From positions 12,948,820 through 13,012,819 of the forward strand of contig CM067302.1 in assembly GCA_034231615.1 (NCBI GenBank): DNA of 64,000 bases, given 5' to 3'. This document shows, piece after piece, positions 42,291-53,984 of this stretch. Positions within the stretch are counted from its first letter, which is position 1. Each line of letters begins with the position of its first letter. The notes beneath the pieces are model-generated. The model made no database searches, had not been told where the DNA came from, and worked only from the letters and a program-made list of their open reading frames with translations. The translations under genes were made by a program, and so were the position numbers. This DNA comes from Meghimatium bilineatum. Its lineage: Eukaryota > Mollusca > Gastropoda > Stylommatophora > Philomycidae.

Positions 42291-43614
42291 TACATCCCTA
42301 ATTGTTACATCATAGTATGACATTTTCTAAAATACCTATATACCGTTGTTAAGGTGAACGTGACATGATAATGTATAGTGGTGAATCATTCTCAAACGCA
42401 GGAAAAATACATATAAACATGAAGGAGAAGTAGAGAAATAATGATTACTACTCCATGTTAAAGTTAAGTTAAACATCATTTTTTAAAATCTTTGTTTCGA
42501 GAAGCTGAAATTATGGCAACACTGTATGCAAACCCAAAAAAATGACAAAACCGCCGCTACAGTTGTTTAAGAAAAGGTATGTTTGACATAAATGACGTTT
42601 CTGAATGTTCATTGTTAAAAATTTATTCGGCCTTTTTTTTTCTAAATATCCACTTTTGTAAGAAAAGAAAATCCTGAACTTTTACTAAACTTTCTGAAGA
42701 ACTTCTCACAGTTGTCTCCATTGAAACATTTCTGATTTCAACCATCTCGACTGCTAAAGATGCTTCTCATGTTTGCGGGAAATACACGTCGACATCCGTT
42801 TTAAATTCCTAGCCAAGCGTCTCTTTACATCAGAGTTACCATTTCCAGGAAAACTTCAGGAATAGGAATATGCATAAATAGTTAGCATCTATCATCGAAT
42901 GCCACTTCCATTTTCAAGAAATGTTTTCGTGATTTAGAATAAGACCCCTAGAGTACATCCTGTAATCTGTTTTCCGGATGATTTCCTTGAAGCCACTTTT
43001 GAAAATATCTCAAGGCAAATCTGTGAAGATAATGATTCTTTACATTACAAAAACTTTCCGTAATTTACAGCTAAATCCGTTTAAATATTCAAAGGTTGGG
43101 TTTTGTGAAGGAAGTTATGCTTTACCAGGACCAGAATGATAAAGAAGTAGAATAAAGCTTTGGAATAATGTAAGAAAAATAATGTATTAGTTTCAATATA
43201 ATCGTTATTTTTGTATTCAAGAATGTCCCCACAGGTGAGTGTTACTTTACATCTAAATCGAATTGCTAGGGTAGACACACCAGCAAGGTAGTGCACGTGA
43301 TAATTACGAGTATTTGTCAGCTTTGAAGTTCTATTGAAACACTGAAGACTCGATTGTGCAGGGATGTGAATACCGTTCATTATCAAATTACGCATTTCTT
43401 CTTCCGGGAAGTAAGGGGGTGGTGCCATGATAGGTTGTCCCACCGCCGATCAGAAGTTCCAGATTTCAAGTACACTCGTTATTCAAATAGAAATTACTCA
43501 CGTGGTCACATAGTTAACATGAATTAGGGTACCAAGGATCAAGTTTTGAAAAGGTCGAGGAATGGCGTCAATGTTACTGAGTAAATTCAGACGGCGATGC
43601 TAGTTAGACAATCT
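42291..43614. other. Unassigned sequence
   Basis: One of the longest stretches without an identifiable repeat. A 120-codon minus-strand open frame at 43081-43443 begins MGQPIMAPPPYFPEEEMRN and ends in a hydrophobic segment. I recognise no domain. It could be an exon, but no paired splice sites were convincing. Confidence 0.4.
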
Positions 43615-44742
43615 CTGATTAACCACTGAGTAGACAGCTGAACACTTATGTTTCTGGTCAATCACTGACTAGACATCTGAACACTTATGTTTCTGGTCAA
43701 TCACTGAGTAGACAGCTGAGCACTTATGTTTCTGGTCAATCACTGAGTAGACAGCTGAACACTATTGTTTCTGGTCAATCACTGAGTAGACAGCTGAACA
43801 CTATTGTTTCTGGTCAACTGCTAACTAGACAGCTGATCACTTATGTTTCTGGTCAATCACTGAGTAGACAGCTGAACACTTATGTTTCTGGTCAACCACT
43901 GAGCAGACAGCTGAACACTTATGTTTCTGGTCAATCACTGAGTAGACAGCTGAACACTTATGTTTCTGGTCAACCACTGAGTAGACAGCTGAGCACTTAT
44001 GTTTCAGGTCAATTACTGACTAGACAGCTGAACACTTATGTTTCTGGGCAATCACTGAGTAGACAGCTGAACACTTATGTTTCTGGTCAATCACTGACTA
44101 GACAGCTGAACACTATTGTTTCTGGTCAATCACTGAGTAGACAGCTGAACTCTATTGTTTCTGGTCAATCACTGAGTAGACAGCTGAACACTATTGTTTC
44201 TGGTCAACTGCTAACTAGACTGCTGAGCACTTATGTTTCTGGTCAATCACTGAGTAGACAGCTGAACACTTATGTTTCTGGTCAACCACTGAGTAGACAG
44301 CTGAACACTTATGTTTCTGGTCAATCACTGAGCAGACAGCTGAACACTTATGTTTCTGGTCAATCACTGAGCAGACAGCTGAACACTTATGTTTCTGGTC
44401 AATCAATGCGTAGAGAGCTGAACACTTATGTTTCTGGTCAACCACTGGCTAGGGCAGCTGAGCACTTATGTTTCTGGTCAATCACTGAGTAGACAGCTGA
44501 ACACTTATGTTTCTGGTCAATAACTGAGTAGACAGCTGAACACTTATGTTTCTGGTCAATCACTGAGTAGACAGCTGAACACTTATGTTTCTGGTCAACC
44601 ACTGGCTAGACAGCTGAACACTTATGTTTCTGGTCAATCACTGAGTAGACAGCTGAACACTTATGTTTCTGGTCAATCACTGAGTAGACAGCTGAACACT
44701 TATGTTTCTGGTCAATCACTGAGTAGACAGCTGAACACTTAT
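43615..44742. repeat. 39-bp minisatellite array
   Basis: About 29 units of 39 bp: CTGAGTAGACAGCTGAACAC plus TTATGTTTCTGGTCAATCA. Variants ACTATTG and CTGCTAACTAGAC recur about 400 bp apart (43790 and 44200), which suggests block duplication. Confidence 0.97.
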
Positions 44743-44889
44743 GGAAAACCATGTGCTGTCATACTGGTTCGTAACTCAGGTTATCTTCAACTGTGTCTTT
44801 ACTGTCTACGATGGTTTTCAGACTTCTGGATATTCCAAGAAAGCGGTCCAGAGTACAGAATTCTGTGGCTTAATTCAAATCTTTGTTAC

Positions 44890-44924
<35 letters not shown>

Positions 44925-44975
44925 CTGTGTGTGTGCGAGCGTGCGTGCGTGCGTGTGTGTGTGTGTGTGTGTGAT
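44890..44975. repeat. (AT)n(GT)n(GC/GT)n microsatellite
   Basis: TATATATATATA, then GTGTGTGTGTGTGTC, GCGTGCGTGCG and GT again. A potential Z-DNA-forming tract by composition. Confidence 0.95.
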
Positions 44976-44989
44976 TCGGTCCGTCGATT

Positions 44990-45140
44990 CCGATTTCTGA
45001 ATGGTTTCTGGGTCACTCTTAATCTATATTCATGAGATGGCAATCTCACCCTCAAAACCTTAAATTATCCTACATTTCTCTTACGAAACGCATGGCGGGT
45101 AACATTGTTGGTATGGTTTGCTCCCCTTTCGGGTCCCTGT
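44990..45140 (-). mobile_element. SINE S1 5' half, decayed
   Basis: TCTGGGTCACTCTTAATCTA, ATGAGATGGCAATCTCACCC, GAAACGCATGGCGGGTAAC and TTGCTCCCCTTTCGGGTCCC (+ sense) fit S1 in reverse. Confidence 0.65.
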
Positions 45141-45530
45141 AGCACACAATCCTATTGGGGCCTAATCAACCGAGAACTACTGTAGTAGGGCCTAATTATC
45201 AGCAACTACGGTAGTAGGGCCTAATTAACCAGCAACTACAGTAGTATGGCATAATAAACTAGCAACTACGGTAGTAGGGCCTAATAAACCAGCAACTACT
45301 GTAGTAGGGCCTGATAAACCAGCAACTATTGTAATAGGGCCTAATAAACCAGCAACTATTGTAATAGGGCCTAATAAACCAGCAACTATTGTAATAGGGC
45401 CTAATTAACCAGCCACTACTGTAGTAGGGCCTAATAAACCAGCAACTACTGTAGTAGGGCCTGTTAAACCAACCACTACTGTAGTAGGGCCTAATTAACC
45501 AGCCATTACTGTAGTAGGGCCTAATCAACC
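45141..45530. repeat. 30-bp minisatellite array
   Basis: About 13 units of AGGGCCTAATAAACCAGCAA plus CTACTGTAGT. The minus frame (IRPYYSSGWF periods) is an artefact. Confidence 0.96.
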
Positions 45531-46140
45531 AACAACGACCTACGTAAGGACCTAATCAACAAGCAACTACCGTAGTAGGGCCTAATCAACCAACAACGAC
45601 CTACGTAAGGACCTAATCAACAAGCAACTACCGTAGTAGGGCCTAATCAACCAACAACGACCTACGTAAGGACCTAATCAACAAGCAACTACCGTAGTAG
45701 GGCCTAATCAACCAACAACGACCTACGTAAGGACCTAATCAACAAGCAACTACCGTAGTAGGGCCTAATCAACCAACAACGACCTACGTAAGGACCTAAT
45801 CAACAAGCAACTACCGTAGTAGGGCCTAATCAACCAACAACGACCTACGTAAGGACCTAATCAACAAGCAACTACCGTAGTAGGGCCTAATCAACCAACA
45901 ACGACCTACGTATGGACCTAATCAACAAGCAACTACCGTAGTAGGGCCTAATCAACCAACAACGACCTACGTAAGGATCTAATCAACCAGCAACTACCGT
46001 AGTAGGGCCTAATCAACCAACAACGACCTACGTAAGGATCTAATCAACCAGCAACCCCCGTAGTAGAGCCTAATTAATCAGCAACAACTGTAGTTGGACA
46101 TAATGAACAAGCAACATCCGTAGTAGGGCCTAATCAACAG
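45531..46140. repeat. 61-bp higher-order repeat derived from the 30-bp unit
   Basis: About nine nearly identical 61-bp units. Each holds two diverged versions of the 30-bp unit: CCTAATCAACCAACAACGAC plus CTACGTAAGGA, and CCTAATCAACAAGCAACTAC plus CGTAGTAGGG. The uniformity compared with the left array shows later amplification of a dimer. Confidence 0.96.
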
Positions 46141-46404
46141 ACAAAAACACGACCGTTACATTATATCCTTGAATATTATCGGTATTATATTTAATGTCAG
46201 TTATGTCACTTCCTCTTCTGTTATTGTCCTAATGGTATTTTTGAGAATTAACTTATTAATTTTCATGCGCAAAACAAGTCTGATCCAAATCCCAGATACT
46301 CTTTCTGACAATGCTACTGATGTACAGCACGTCACTTCGAATATCAATGGGTTTTATTTGTCTATTCGTCACTTCTGTTAATGTCATGCCAGTGCGGGAG
46401 AAAA

Positions 46405-46540
46405 GGAAGTAACAGTAAAAACAGAAATTATGAAAATATGCAGAGCAACAGAGCAGATAAATGTGTCTAGTAGCGGCGTAAAACTAGAAGACACATCAGG
46501 ATTTAAATATTTAGGAAGCACTTCTGCAGAAGACTGTGAC
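46405..46540 (+). mobile_element. LINE fragment after the polymerase core
   Basis: The + frame reads TEIMKICRATEQINVSSSGV, then KLEDTSGFKYLGSTSAEDCD. FKYLGS-x-xxED is the segment that follows the YADD region in LINE-B and LINE-F. Truncated on both sides. Confidence 0.75.
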
Positions 46541-47041
46541 ACCTTCAGACCTTCTACATCATCAAATGTGATTTTATTGTCTCATAATAATTGGCCAGTT
46601 AGACCAATAATCTCGCTATTCTTCAGTTCTTCCACGTTATCTTTTTGTGAGTTTACTGCCACATAAAGGTTGGTTTATTAGGCCAATATTGATACCTTCA
46701 GACATGTCAAGTACTAAACATAACAGGCTGTTGTAGAATAGATGTGACTATGCGTACAGCACAATAAGTAAATGAAAACAGAAACATCGATTTGAGATAA
46801 CAAACACATGGTAATGTCGTGTGAAGTATTCTCTCCAGAACATTGTCTTTAATTAATTTTCTTAATTAAGGATTATCTTATGCCAAAACCCAGTTTTGCG
46901 CAGCTGTTTATTTTCAATATTCCCACTTAATTTCTTAATTACAATTTCCACACGGTTTAATTTGTTAATGTTTATTTTACTTATACACAGACGTGGGGTA
47001 TATCCCACTATTGGGAAATTACAGTTTAATTATCTTTATAA
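46541..47041. other. Unassigned sequence
   Basis: No gene or array recognised. Confidence 0.4.

Positions 47042-47094
<53 letters not shown>
47042..47094. repeat. (AT)n microsatellite
   Basis: An uninterrupted run of about 26 AT dinucleotides, immediately 5' of a LINE-A fragment. Confidence 0.97.
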
Positions 47095-47096
<2 letters not shown>

Positions 47097-47245
47097 GTCA
47101 GGGGCATCCTGTACTGACACGGTCATAGCACAGCCGAGGCCACAAATCTGGCTTTAGAACGCAAGATCGAACTCCAATCACCCATACGATTAACCGCAAG
47201 AGTGAATCACAAACCACCTGGGGAAAAACAATTGACAATAATATA
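47095..47245 (+). mobile_element. LINE-A extreme 3' fragment
   Basis: CATAGCACAGCCGAGGCCAC, CTGGCTTTAGAACGCAAG and ACCACCTGGGGAAAAACAAT match 62055-62165. It encodes remnants of HSTAEATxLALERK. Only about 150 bp remain, inserted at or next to the AT run. Confidence 0.8.
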
Positions 47246-47439
47246 AATTTGTAGAAAAAAGATCACTACAGAACAGGATGTGAGATTATAACAGAGAAGT
47301 AAAAACAAAGAAGAATTGCGAAAAATTATTATATTTACCACATTATAAAATATACCCAAAGTATCGGTGATGTACATATATTCATACATAATTACTATGC
47401 ATATTTCAATACATCAATCACTCACTAAAACCCATAAAC

Positions 47440-48085
47440 CTTCAGGGTCGTAGGGGTACCACATTGGAAGCTTCAGCACACAGAGTCCTCCAGCGAATTC
47501 TATCCTCAGCGATGCGGATGAGTGTGGAAATATCTAGCCCTGTCCATTCCTTGATGTTGTCTGTCAATGTCTTTATTTGTCCTCCTCTGCTTCTTCCACC
47601 CTCGACAGTTCCCTGCAGTATTGTTTTTGACAAGGAATCGTGCCTGCATACATGTTCGAACCATGCTAGTTTTCGTCGTTTCACTATTGAAAACAATGGC
47701 TCTTGGACACGTGAACAAATCTCTACTTTATTTCTTACGTACACATTGGTCTTATGTTCCCTATAGGAAATTCGTAGAATTCTTCTGTAGCATTTATACT
47801 CGAAAGCCTGTAATCTTCTCTCCATGTCCGCAGTGAGTGTCCAACTCTCACAACCATACAACACAACGGAAAGCACCAGCGACCTATACAGTTTGATTTT
47901 CACTCCAACACTGATGTTGCTTTTCCAAATCACAGTTAGCCTTGACAAGGACACTAAAGCCATCTTCAGCCTTATTTTTAGTTCTGCTTTGCATTTACCA
48001 TCGCTGCATATACTGGATCCGAGGTATTTGAAGGTATTCACCTCTTCAAGCTTATGTCCATTCAATATATACAGACAGGTCATTC
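47440..48085 (-). mobile_element. LINE-C reverse-transcriptase C-terminal region, open over 213 codons
   Basis: The longest intact retrotransposon frame in the window. In order: EEVNTFKYLGSSICSDGKCK, AELKIRLKMALVSLSRL, IKLYRSLVLSVVLYGCESWT, LTADMERRLQAFEYKCYRRI, LRISYREHKTN, KRRKLAWFEHVCRHD, and a C-terminal GGRSRGGQIKTLTDNIKEWT. This follows the polymerase active-site region, which is missing. The 3' end reads CTACGACCCTGAAGG. An extreme 3' copy with tail is at 52355. The intact frame suggests a younger insertion than the LINE-A and LINE-B pieces. Confidence 0.9.
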
Positions 48086-48227
48086 CATTTTATTGAGGAA
48101 AACAATGTTTATGGTGATTATCTATAGGTCACCCTTTCATCGTTTCTATATAATTCTATAGTGACTATACGGAGACGCCTCATTCAGTTTATTTATTGCA
48201 ATATTTTTTTTCCTAAAGTTATTCTTC

Positions 48228-48675
48228 TTCTTCTTCTGCCCTTCCTCTTTTTCCCTTTACGGGTGTCGAGGGAGATACAATGTTCTTGTTCTCGCTTTTC
48301 TGGCAGCTTCAGATAATGTTATTTGGTGTTCGTGTAATGTCTCTTTGATGGTGTCGATCCATCGTACTCTAGGTCTACCCTTTACTCTTCTTTCTGCTTC
48401 TCCTCTCTTCGTATATGCTTTATAAATTAATGAATCGCACAACATTCTTTCCAGATGACCATACCATTGTATCTGTTGGTTTTGTATGTATTGTAGAATT
48501 GATATGACACCCACTCTTTCTCTTATGACATCGTTTCTAATTCTGTGTCCTCTCAAATACTCATAAGATATTGAAATACTAGAAATACTTACTCGAAAAT
48601 AACGCATTGTGCAATATATTAAGCGAGATTTGTGAAACTTACACATCGTAAAATCTTGTTTCAAACATGTCAATC
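48228..48675 (-). mobile_element. LINE-D 3' fragment with (GAA)n tail
   Basis: The minus frame is open for 138 codons: SYEYLRGHRIRNDVIRERVG, ISILQYIQNQQIQWYGHLER, KRGEAERRVKGRPRVRWID and TIKETLHEHQITLSEAARKA. The 3' end reads GGGCAGAAGAAGAAGAAG (minus sense), which resembles the CGCAGAAGAAGAAG tail of SINEs S1 and S2. Confidence 0.88.
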
Positions 48676-48734
48676 CACCACGTTGTTAATATCACCCGGA
48701 CACTAACAAGTTTGTGTTTATTTTTCTTAAATTC

Positions 48735-48990
48735 ACTTGCTAAAAAGTGATTGAATTCCCCAAATTCACCTGTTAAAATTATATTGTATCCCCAAATTCA
48801 CCTGTTACAATTATATTGAATCCCCAAATTCACCTGTTAACATCAGATTGTATCCCCCAAATTCACCTGTTAAAATCAGATTGTATCCCCCAAATTCACC
48901 TGTTAAAATGTATTGGATAGCCGAAATTTACCTGCTATAAATTGATTGAATCCCAAAATTCACCTGCTAAAATTGATTGAAATCCCCCAA
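48735..48990. repeat. 33-40-bp minisatellite array
   Basis: About seven imperfect units of CCCCAAATTCACCTGTTAAA plus ATNAGATTGTAT. Edges are diverged. Confidence 0.92.
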
Positions 48991-49439
48991 CCTCCCCCTC
49001 CCGCCTACTCTAAATTGCATTTCCTGGAGTGGTTTTCAAAAAGGAATGAATAGACCACATATATACAAAATACAAAACATGAAATCTCAAAATCCATTAC
49101 AAGGGAAATAACATTACAACGAGGAGTGTTGTGTATTTCAGTTGATTACTTCCCTTTTACATTAACTGCTTGCTACATAGACTTTATGTTAGACATTTTG
49201 GACTTTGTCCTTCCAGTTGAAATAAGACGAGGTAATTTTCTTTTGCAATTTGTATTAATTATTTAATCCCAGTTTTAGTTCTGTCCACTGAACAACATGC
49301 TTTTATGTTTAATTTATTCGAATTTTTAAAATGTTTTTGTCAATTGAAAGTTGCTTGGATAGCAACCTACTCTATATAAGTGTCCATTGGTCTACCTTCG
49401 CTAATTTTCTGATATTGAAACACTACCCAAATAATTACT
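48991..49439. other. Unassigned AT-rich sequence
   Basis: No gene or array recognised. Confidence 0.4.
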
Positions 49440-50870
49440 CGTCTATACATTGACAATAACTCATGCATAAATCATTGACATTGTTTAAAGTATAAATCAT
49501 GGACAATGTCTAATATATGAATCATTGACAATGTCTAATATATGAATCATTGATAATTTCTAATGTATAAGTCATTGATAATATCTAATTTATGTATCAT
49601 TTACAATATCTAATTTATGTATCATTTACAATATCTAATTTATGTTTCATTTACAATGTCTAATTTATGTATCATTGATATTGTTTAATGTATAATCATT
49701 ACCCATGTTTATTATATAAATCATTGACATTGTCTCATTTATAACTCCTTGACAATGTCTCATGTATAACTCCTTGACAATGTCTCATGTATAACTCCTT
49801 GACAATGTCTCATTTATAACTCCTTGACAATGTCTCATTTATAACTCCTTGACAATGTCTCATTTATAACTCCTTGACAATGTCTCATTTATATCTCCTT
49901 GACAATGTCTCATTTATAACTCCTTGACAATGTATCATTTATAACTCCTTGACAATGTCTCATTTATAACTCCTTGACAATGTCTCATGTATAACTCCTT
50001 GACAATGTCTCATTTATAACTCCTTGACAATGTCTCATTTATAACTCCTTGACAATGTCTCATGTATAACTCCTTGACAATGTCTCATGTATAACTCCTT
50101 GACAATGTTTCATGTATAACTCCTTGACAATGTCTCATTTATATCTCCTTGACAATGTCTCATTTATAACTCCTTGACAATGTCTCATTTATATCTCCTT
50201 GACAATGTCTCATTTATAACTCCTTGACAATGTATCATTTATAACTCCTTGACAATGTCTCATGTATAACTCCTTGACAATGTCTCATTTATAACTCCTT
50301 GAAAATGTCTCAATTATAACTCCTTGACAATGTCTCATGTATAACTCCTTGACAATGTCTCATTTATAACTCCTTGACAATGTCTCATTTATAACTCCTT
50401 GACAATGTCTCATTTATAACTCCTTGACAATGTCTCATGTATAACTCCCTGACAATGTCTCATGTATAACTCCCTGACAATGTCTCATGTATAACTCCTT
50501 GACAATGTCTCATGTGTAACTCCTTGACAATGTCTCATGTGTAACTCCTTGACAATGTATCATTTATAACTCCTTGACAATCTCTCATGTATAACTCCTT
50601 GACAATGTCTCATTTATAACTCCTTGACAATGTCTCATTTATAACTCCTTGACAATGTCTCATGTATAACTCCTTGACAATGTCTCATTTATAACTCCTT
50701 GACAATGTCTCATTTATAACTCCTTGACAATGTCTCATGTATAACTCCTTGACAATGTCTCATTTATAACTCCTTGACAATGTCTCATTTATAACTCCTT
50801 GACAATGTCTCATGTATAACTCCCTGACAATGTCTCATGTATATCTCATTGATAATGTCTAATATATAAA
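49440..50870. repeat. 25-bp minisatellite array, about 1.4 kb
   Basis: About 45 near-identical units of TGACAATGTCTCATTTATAA plus CTCCT from 49735 to 50845, with two main variants (CATTTATAA and CATGTATAA). Diverged edge units (TGAATCATTGACAATGTC) lie at 49440-49735. Homogeneous centre with decayed edges is the pattern expected from unequal exchange. Confidence 0.97.
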
Positions 50871-50960
50871 TCATATGCAAGTATGGTTCATCTGATATAA
50901 ATAACCAAAATATCAGAGGATTTCCGACAAATCGGAAAGTGCCGCAGTAACCGGACAAAT

Positions 50961-51715
50961 AAGAGGTAAATACGAAGTTAATTATAAAAGTTACTGAAAA
51001 TAGCCTAACTTTCAATATTACTAACACCTCTTTATTTGTTTTCATCATGGAAAGAGAAGAAAACAAACAAAGAGGTGCTAAAAACACTTAATATGAAGAA
51101 AGAACTACTAAGAGAAATAAAGATCAGGCAAATAAAATATATTTGACACATTAAAAGACATATCACCTTATTGAAGACCTAACTTGAGGGTAAAGTCAAA
51201 GGGAGGCGAGCTAGAGGTAGGCAGAGATACAAGTGGGAGAGTAACATTACACGATGGACAGGTTACAGTCTAGCAGAGTGCACCACCAAGACAAGAGAGA
51301 GGAGATGTTGGAGATATATTGCAGCCAACCTTCGTTGCGGAGACGGCACTTGATGATGATGATCAATATAAATAAATCAGAAATAACAATATAACAAAGA
51401 ACAAAGACAATTTTCTGCTTATCTGTCCTAATGGAACCTTTGTCAAGAAACAAAAACCAAGATAACACAACTATAAAAATACAACAATGTCAAGATTTGG
51501 ACAATGGTTTCCTTACAAAAACCATTGCCGAAGTGGCTATTTTGTCGCAGCTTTTAGATTAGGTGCAGAATTAATTTCTTGACAAAGGTCCCAATATGAC
51601 CGACACGTTGAAAATTGTTCTTTGTTCTTTGTTTTATTGTTATTTCTAATTTATTTATATTGATAGTTATGTTTTATTCAGTAACTTTTATAATTAACTT
51701 CGTATTTACCTCTTA
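50961..51715. mobile_element. FB3 inverted-repeat element split by a LINE
   Basis: Left arm pieces 50961-50998 (AAGAGGTAAATACGAAGTTA) and 51361-51448 (ATCAATATAAATAAATCAGA, AACAATATAACAAAGAACAA) match, in reverse complement, one right arm at 51577-51715. Between the left pieces lie about 360 bp of other DNA, including a LINE-G fragment; the right arm has only about 13 bp there. The right arm carries CTTGACAAAGGTCCCAATAT then CGACACGTTG, the recurrent motif. The loop is about 128 bp. Confidence 0.8.
51095..51362 (+). mobile_element. LINE-G 3' fragment with (GAT)n tail
   Basis: The + frame reads KKELLREIKIRQIKY, stop, IKRH, then KVKGRRARGRQRYKWESNIT, RWTGYSLAECTTKTRERRCW and RYIAANLRCGDGT, followed by TGATGATGATGATC. 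Its last unique bases CGGCACTTGATGATGATG echo the LINE-B 3' end (GGCACCTGATGATG), although the protein differs. Confidence 0.85.
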
Positions 51716-51944
51716 TGGTTCATCTCATCACAGAACAATGATATGCCATCACTGGACGCTTACAGACTGGACAATCACAAAGTGTAGTGGACAATTTAAT
51801 GTGGTTAGAAGCATGATTTTGAATAGCCTTTGGACTAGATTTCTCCAAACTAGCCCAGTGGCAGACTGGCGGCGCAATAGAAGACAGTGAGTGGCAACTC
51901 CTACCGAAGACAGCTTCCGTATTAACACTGAAGAAGAAGTTTAG

Positions 51945-52230
51945 ATGAAGAGCTCGGCAGCCTAATCGACAGTGAGCTTGCTTACCATCCTCGGGTAACA
52001 GCGTGTCAGGTTCGAAACCACGTCTTGACAAAATAACATCTGTAAGTCGACACATCGGGTTATGATTTATCTCCTGTCGCGACCGCTCCTTCTGTCGATC
52101 GACCCAGCTGTAAATGGGTACATGACGTATGAGTTGGAGAAGGTAAGCATAAAAAGAAGGGAACTGGTCACCCGCCTAATATTTGTTGCGTCTTAATACA
52201 TAAAGAGTTTTACCTTCATCACCGACGGCA
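51945..52230 (+). mobile_element. tRNA-headed SINE (SINE-B)
   Basis: The head CGGCAGCCTAATCGACAGTG precedes a perfect B box in GTCAGGTTCGAAACCACG at about 52009-52022. The body has the core CGACCCAGCTGTAAATGGGT at about 52100, nearly the same as the SINE-A core. The 3' end is near ATAAAGAGTTTTACCTTCAT. Single copy in this window. Confidence 0.75.
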
Positions 52231-52342
52231 CGTTGCCGACAGAGGACCTAACTTTATCTGTGGATGATTCACAGTTTCCTCATGTCATTGAACTTTAATT
52301 CATATTCACAGTTTAACGTCTATATCACATCTACCGTCAGTT

Positions 52343-52465
52343 ACGATTGTGTTTTTGATAGGGTATTTCCACACTCATCCGCATCGCTGAGGATAGAATT
52401 CGCTGGAGGACTCTGTGTGTTGAAGCTTCCAATGTGGTACACCTACGACCCTGAAGGGTTATGGG

Positions 52466-52510
<45 letters not shown>

Positions 52511-52521
52511 CGATTGTGTTT
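52343..52521 (+). mobile_element. LINE-C extreme 3' end with tail and 12-bp target-site duplication
   Basis: ACGATTGTGTTT occurs at 52343-52354 and again at 52510-52521. Between them is 155 bp: CACACTCATCCGCATCGCTG and CTTCCAATGTGGTACACCTA (matching the 3' end of the copy at 47440), then (TTGA)n. This is a textbook 5'-truncated insertion, with the tail visible. Confidence 0.92.
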
Positions 52522-53084
52522 CCTAGATATTGGTAAATGTCTGCAACAGATGTTCTCAACCAGAACCTGCAAGCACCGTAATTATCTCGTAATAACAAGT
52601 GGTGACCGTAGGGCCACGCTGGGTTATGATGCAGAGAGGCGGCTGTATCAAGAGAAACCAATCAAATTTCAATATCGGGGCGGAACATCGAATAACAACC
52701 ATTTAAGGGGGACGGGGGTGGCACTTCGAAGACTTGCATCATTCTGAGAAAATCCATCGCACGCCTCTGGGTGATCGTGATAACGCACACCCCTGGATGG
52801 TCGTGATACCGTAAACCCCTGGTTAATCGTGTCATGTTAGTTAAATAGTGCTCGGGAACACTAACGATCCTTAAATCATATTACATTTCAATCATTCCTG
52901 TACAAATTGATACACATAGTTTTACTGTTCACGATTATGAGTAAAGGAGGAGAAGGGTACAGTGTGTACTGTAAAATTCTGCTCATTGTATTTTCTCAGT
53001 TTTTACTGTAAGGTCTCGCATGCTTGAATAACAATCAGTGTCCAGGATACGGCAAGTTTAATCGCTTGATATACAGTAATATTG
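52522..53084. other. Unassigned sequence
   Basis: No gene recognised. The 77-codon + frame at 52514-52747 has no recognisable domain. Confidence 0.4.
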
Positions 53085-53982
53085 TGACTTCTCAGAATGT
53101 TGATAACTTCTCAGAATGTTGATAACTTCTCAGAATGTTGATAACTTCTTAGAATGTTGATAACTTCTCAGAATGTTGATAACTTCTTAGAATGTTGATA
53201 ACTTCTCAGAATGTTGATAACTTCTTAGAATGTTGATAACTTCTTAGAGTGTTGATAACTTCTCAGAATGTTGATAACTTCTCAGAATGTTGATAACTTC
53301 TCAGAATGTTGATAACTTCTTAGAATGTTGATAACTTCTCAGAATGTTGATAACTTCTTAGAATGTTGATAACTTCTTAGAATGTTGATAACTTCTCAGA
53401 ATGTTGATAACTTCTTAGAATGTTGATAACTTCTTAGAGTGTTGATAACTTCTTAGAATGTTGATAACTTCTTAGAATGTTGATAACTTCTTAGAATGTT
53501 GATAACTTCTTAGAGTGTTGATAACTTCTTAGAGTGTTGATAACTTCTCAGAATGTTGATAACTTCTCAGAATGTTGATAACTTCTTAGAGTGTTGATAA
53601 CTTCTGAGAATGTTGATAACTTTTTAGAATGTTGATAACTTCTTAGAGTGTTGATAACTTCTTAGAGTGTTGATAACTTATCAGAATGTTGATAACTTCT
53701 CAGAATGTTGATAACTTCTTAGAATGTTGATAACTTCTTAGAGTGTTGATAACTTCTTAGAGTGTTGATAACTTCTTAAAATGTTGATAACTTCTTAGAA
53801 TGTTGATAACTTCTCAGAATGTTGATAACTTCTCAGAATGTTGATAACTTCTCAGAATGTTGATAACTTCTCAGAATGTTGATAACTTCTCAGAATGTTG
53901 ATAACTTCTTAGAATGTTGATAACTTCTTAGAATGTTGATAACTTCTTAGAATGTTGATAACTTCTCAGAATGTTGATAACG
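53085..53982. repeat. 19-bp minisatellite array
   Basis: About 47 units of TTGATAACTTCTCAGAATG with CTTAGAATG and CTTAGAGTG variants in mixed order. It abuts a LINE fragment. Confidence 0.97.
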
Positions 53983-53984
53983 TC

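Noticed and set aside
43081-43443. 120-codon minus-strand open frame
   Set aside because: No recognisable domain, and no supporting splice sites or second exon; left as unassigned.
43615-44742. Possible CRISPR-like array (39-bp repeats)
   Set aside because: Units are contiguous without unique spacers and the setting is an animal genome; it is a plain minisatellite.
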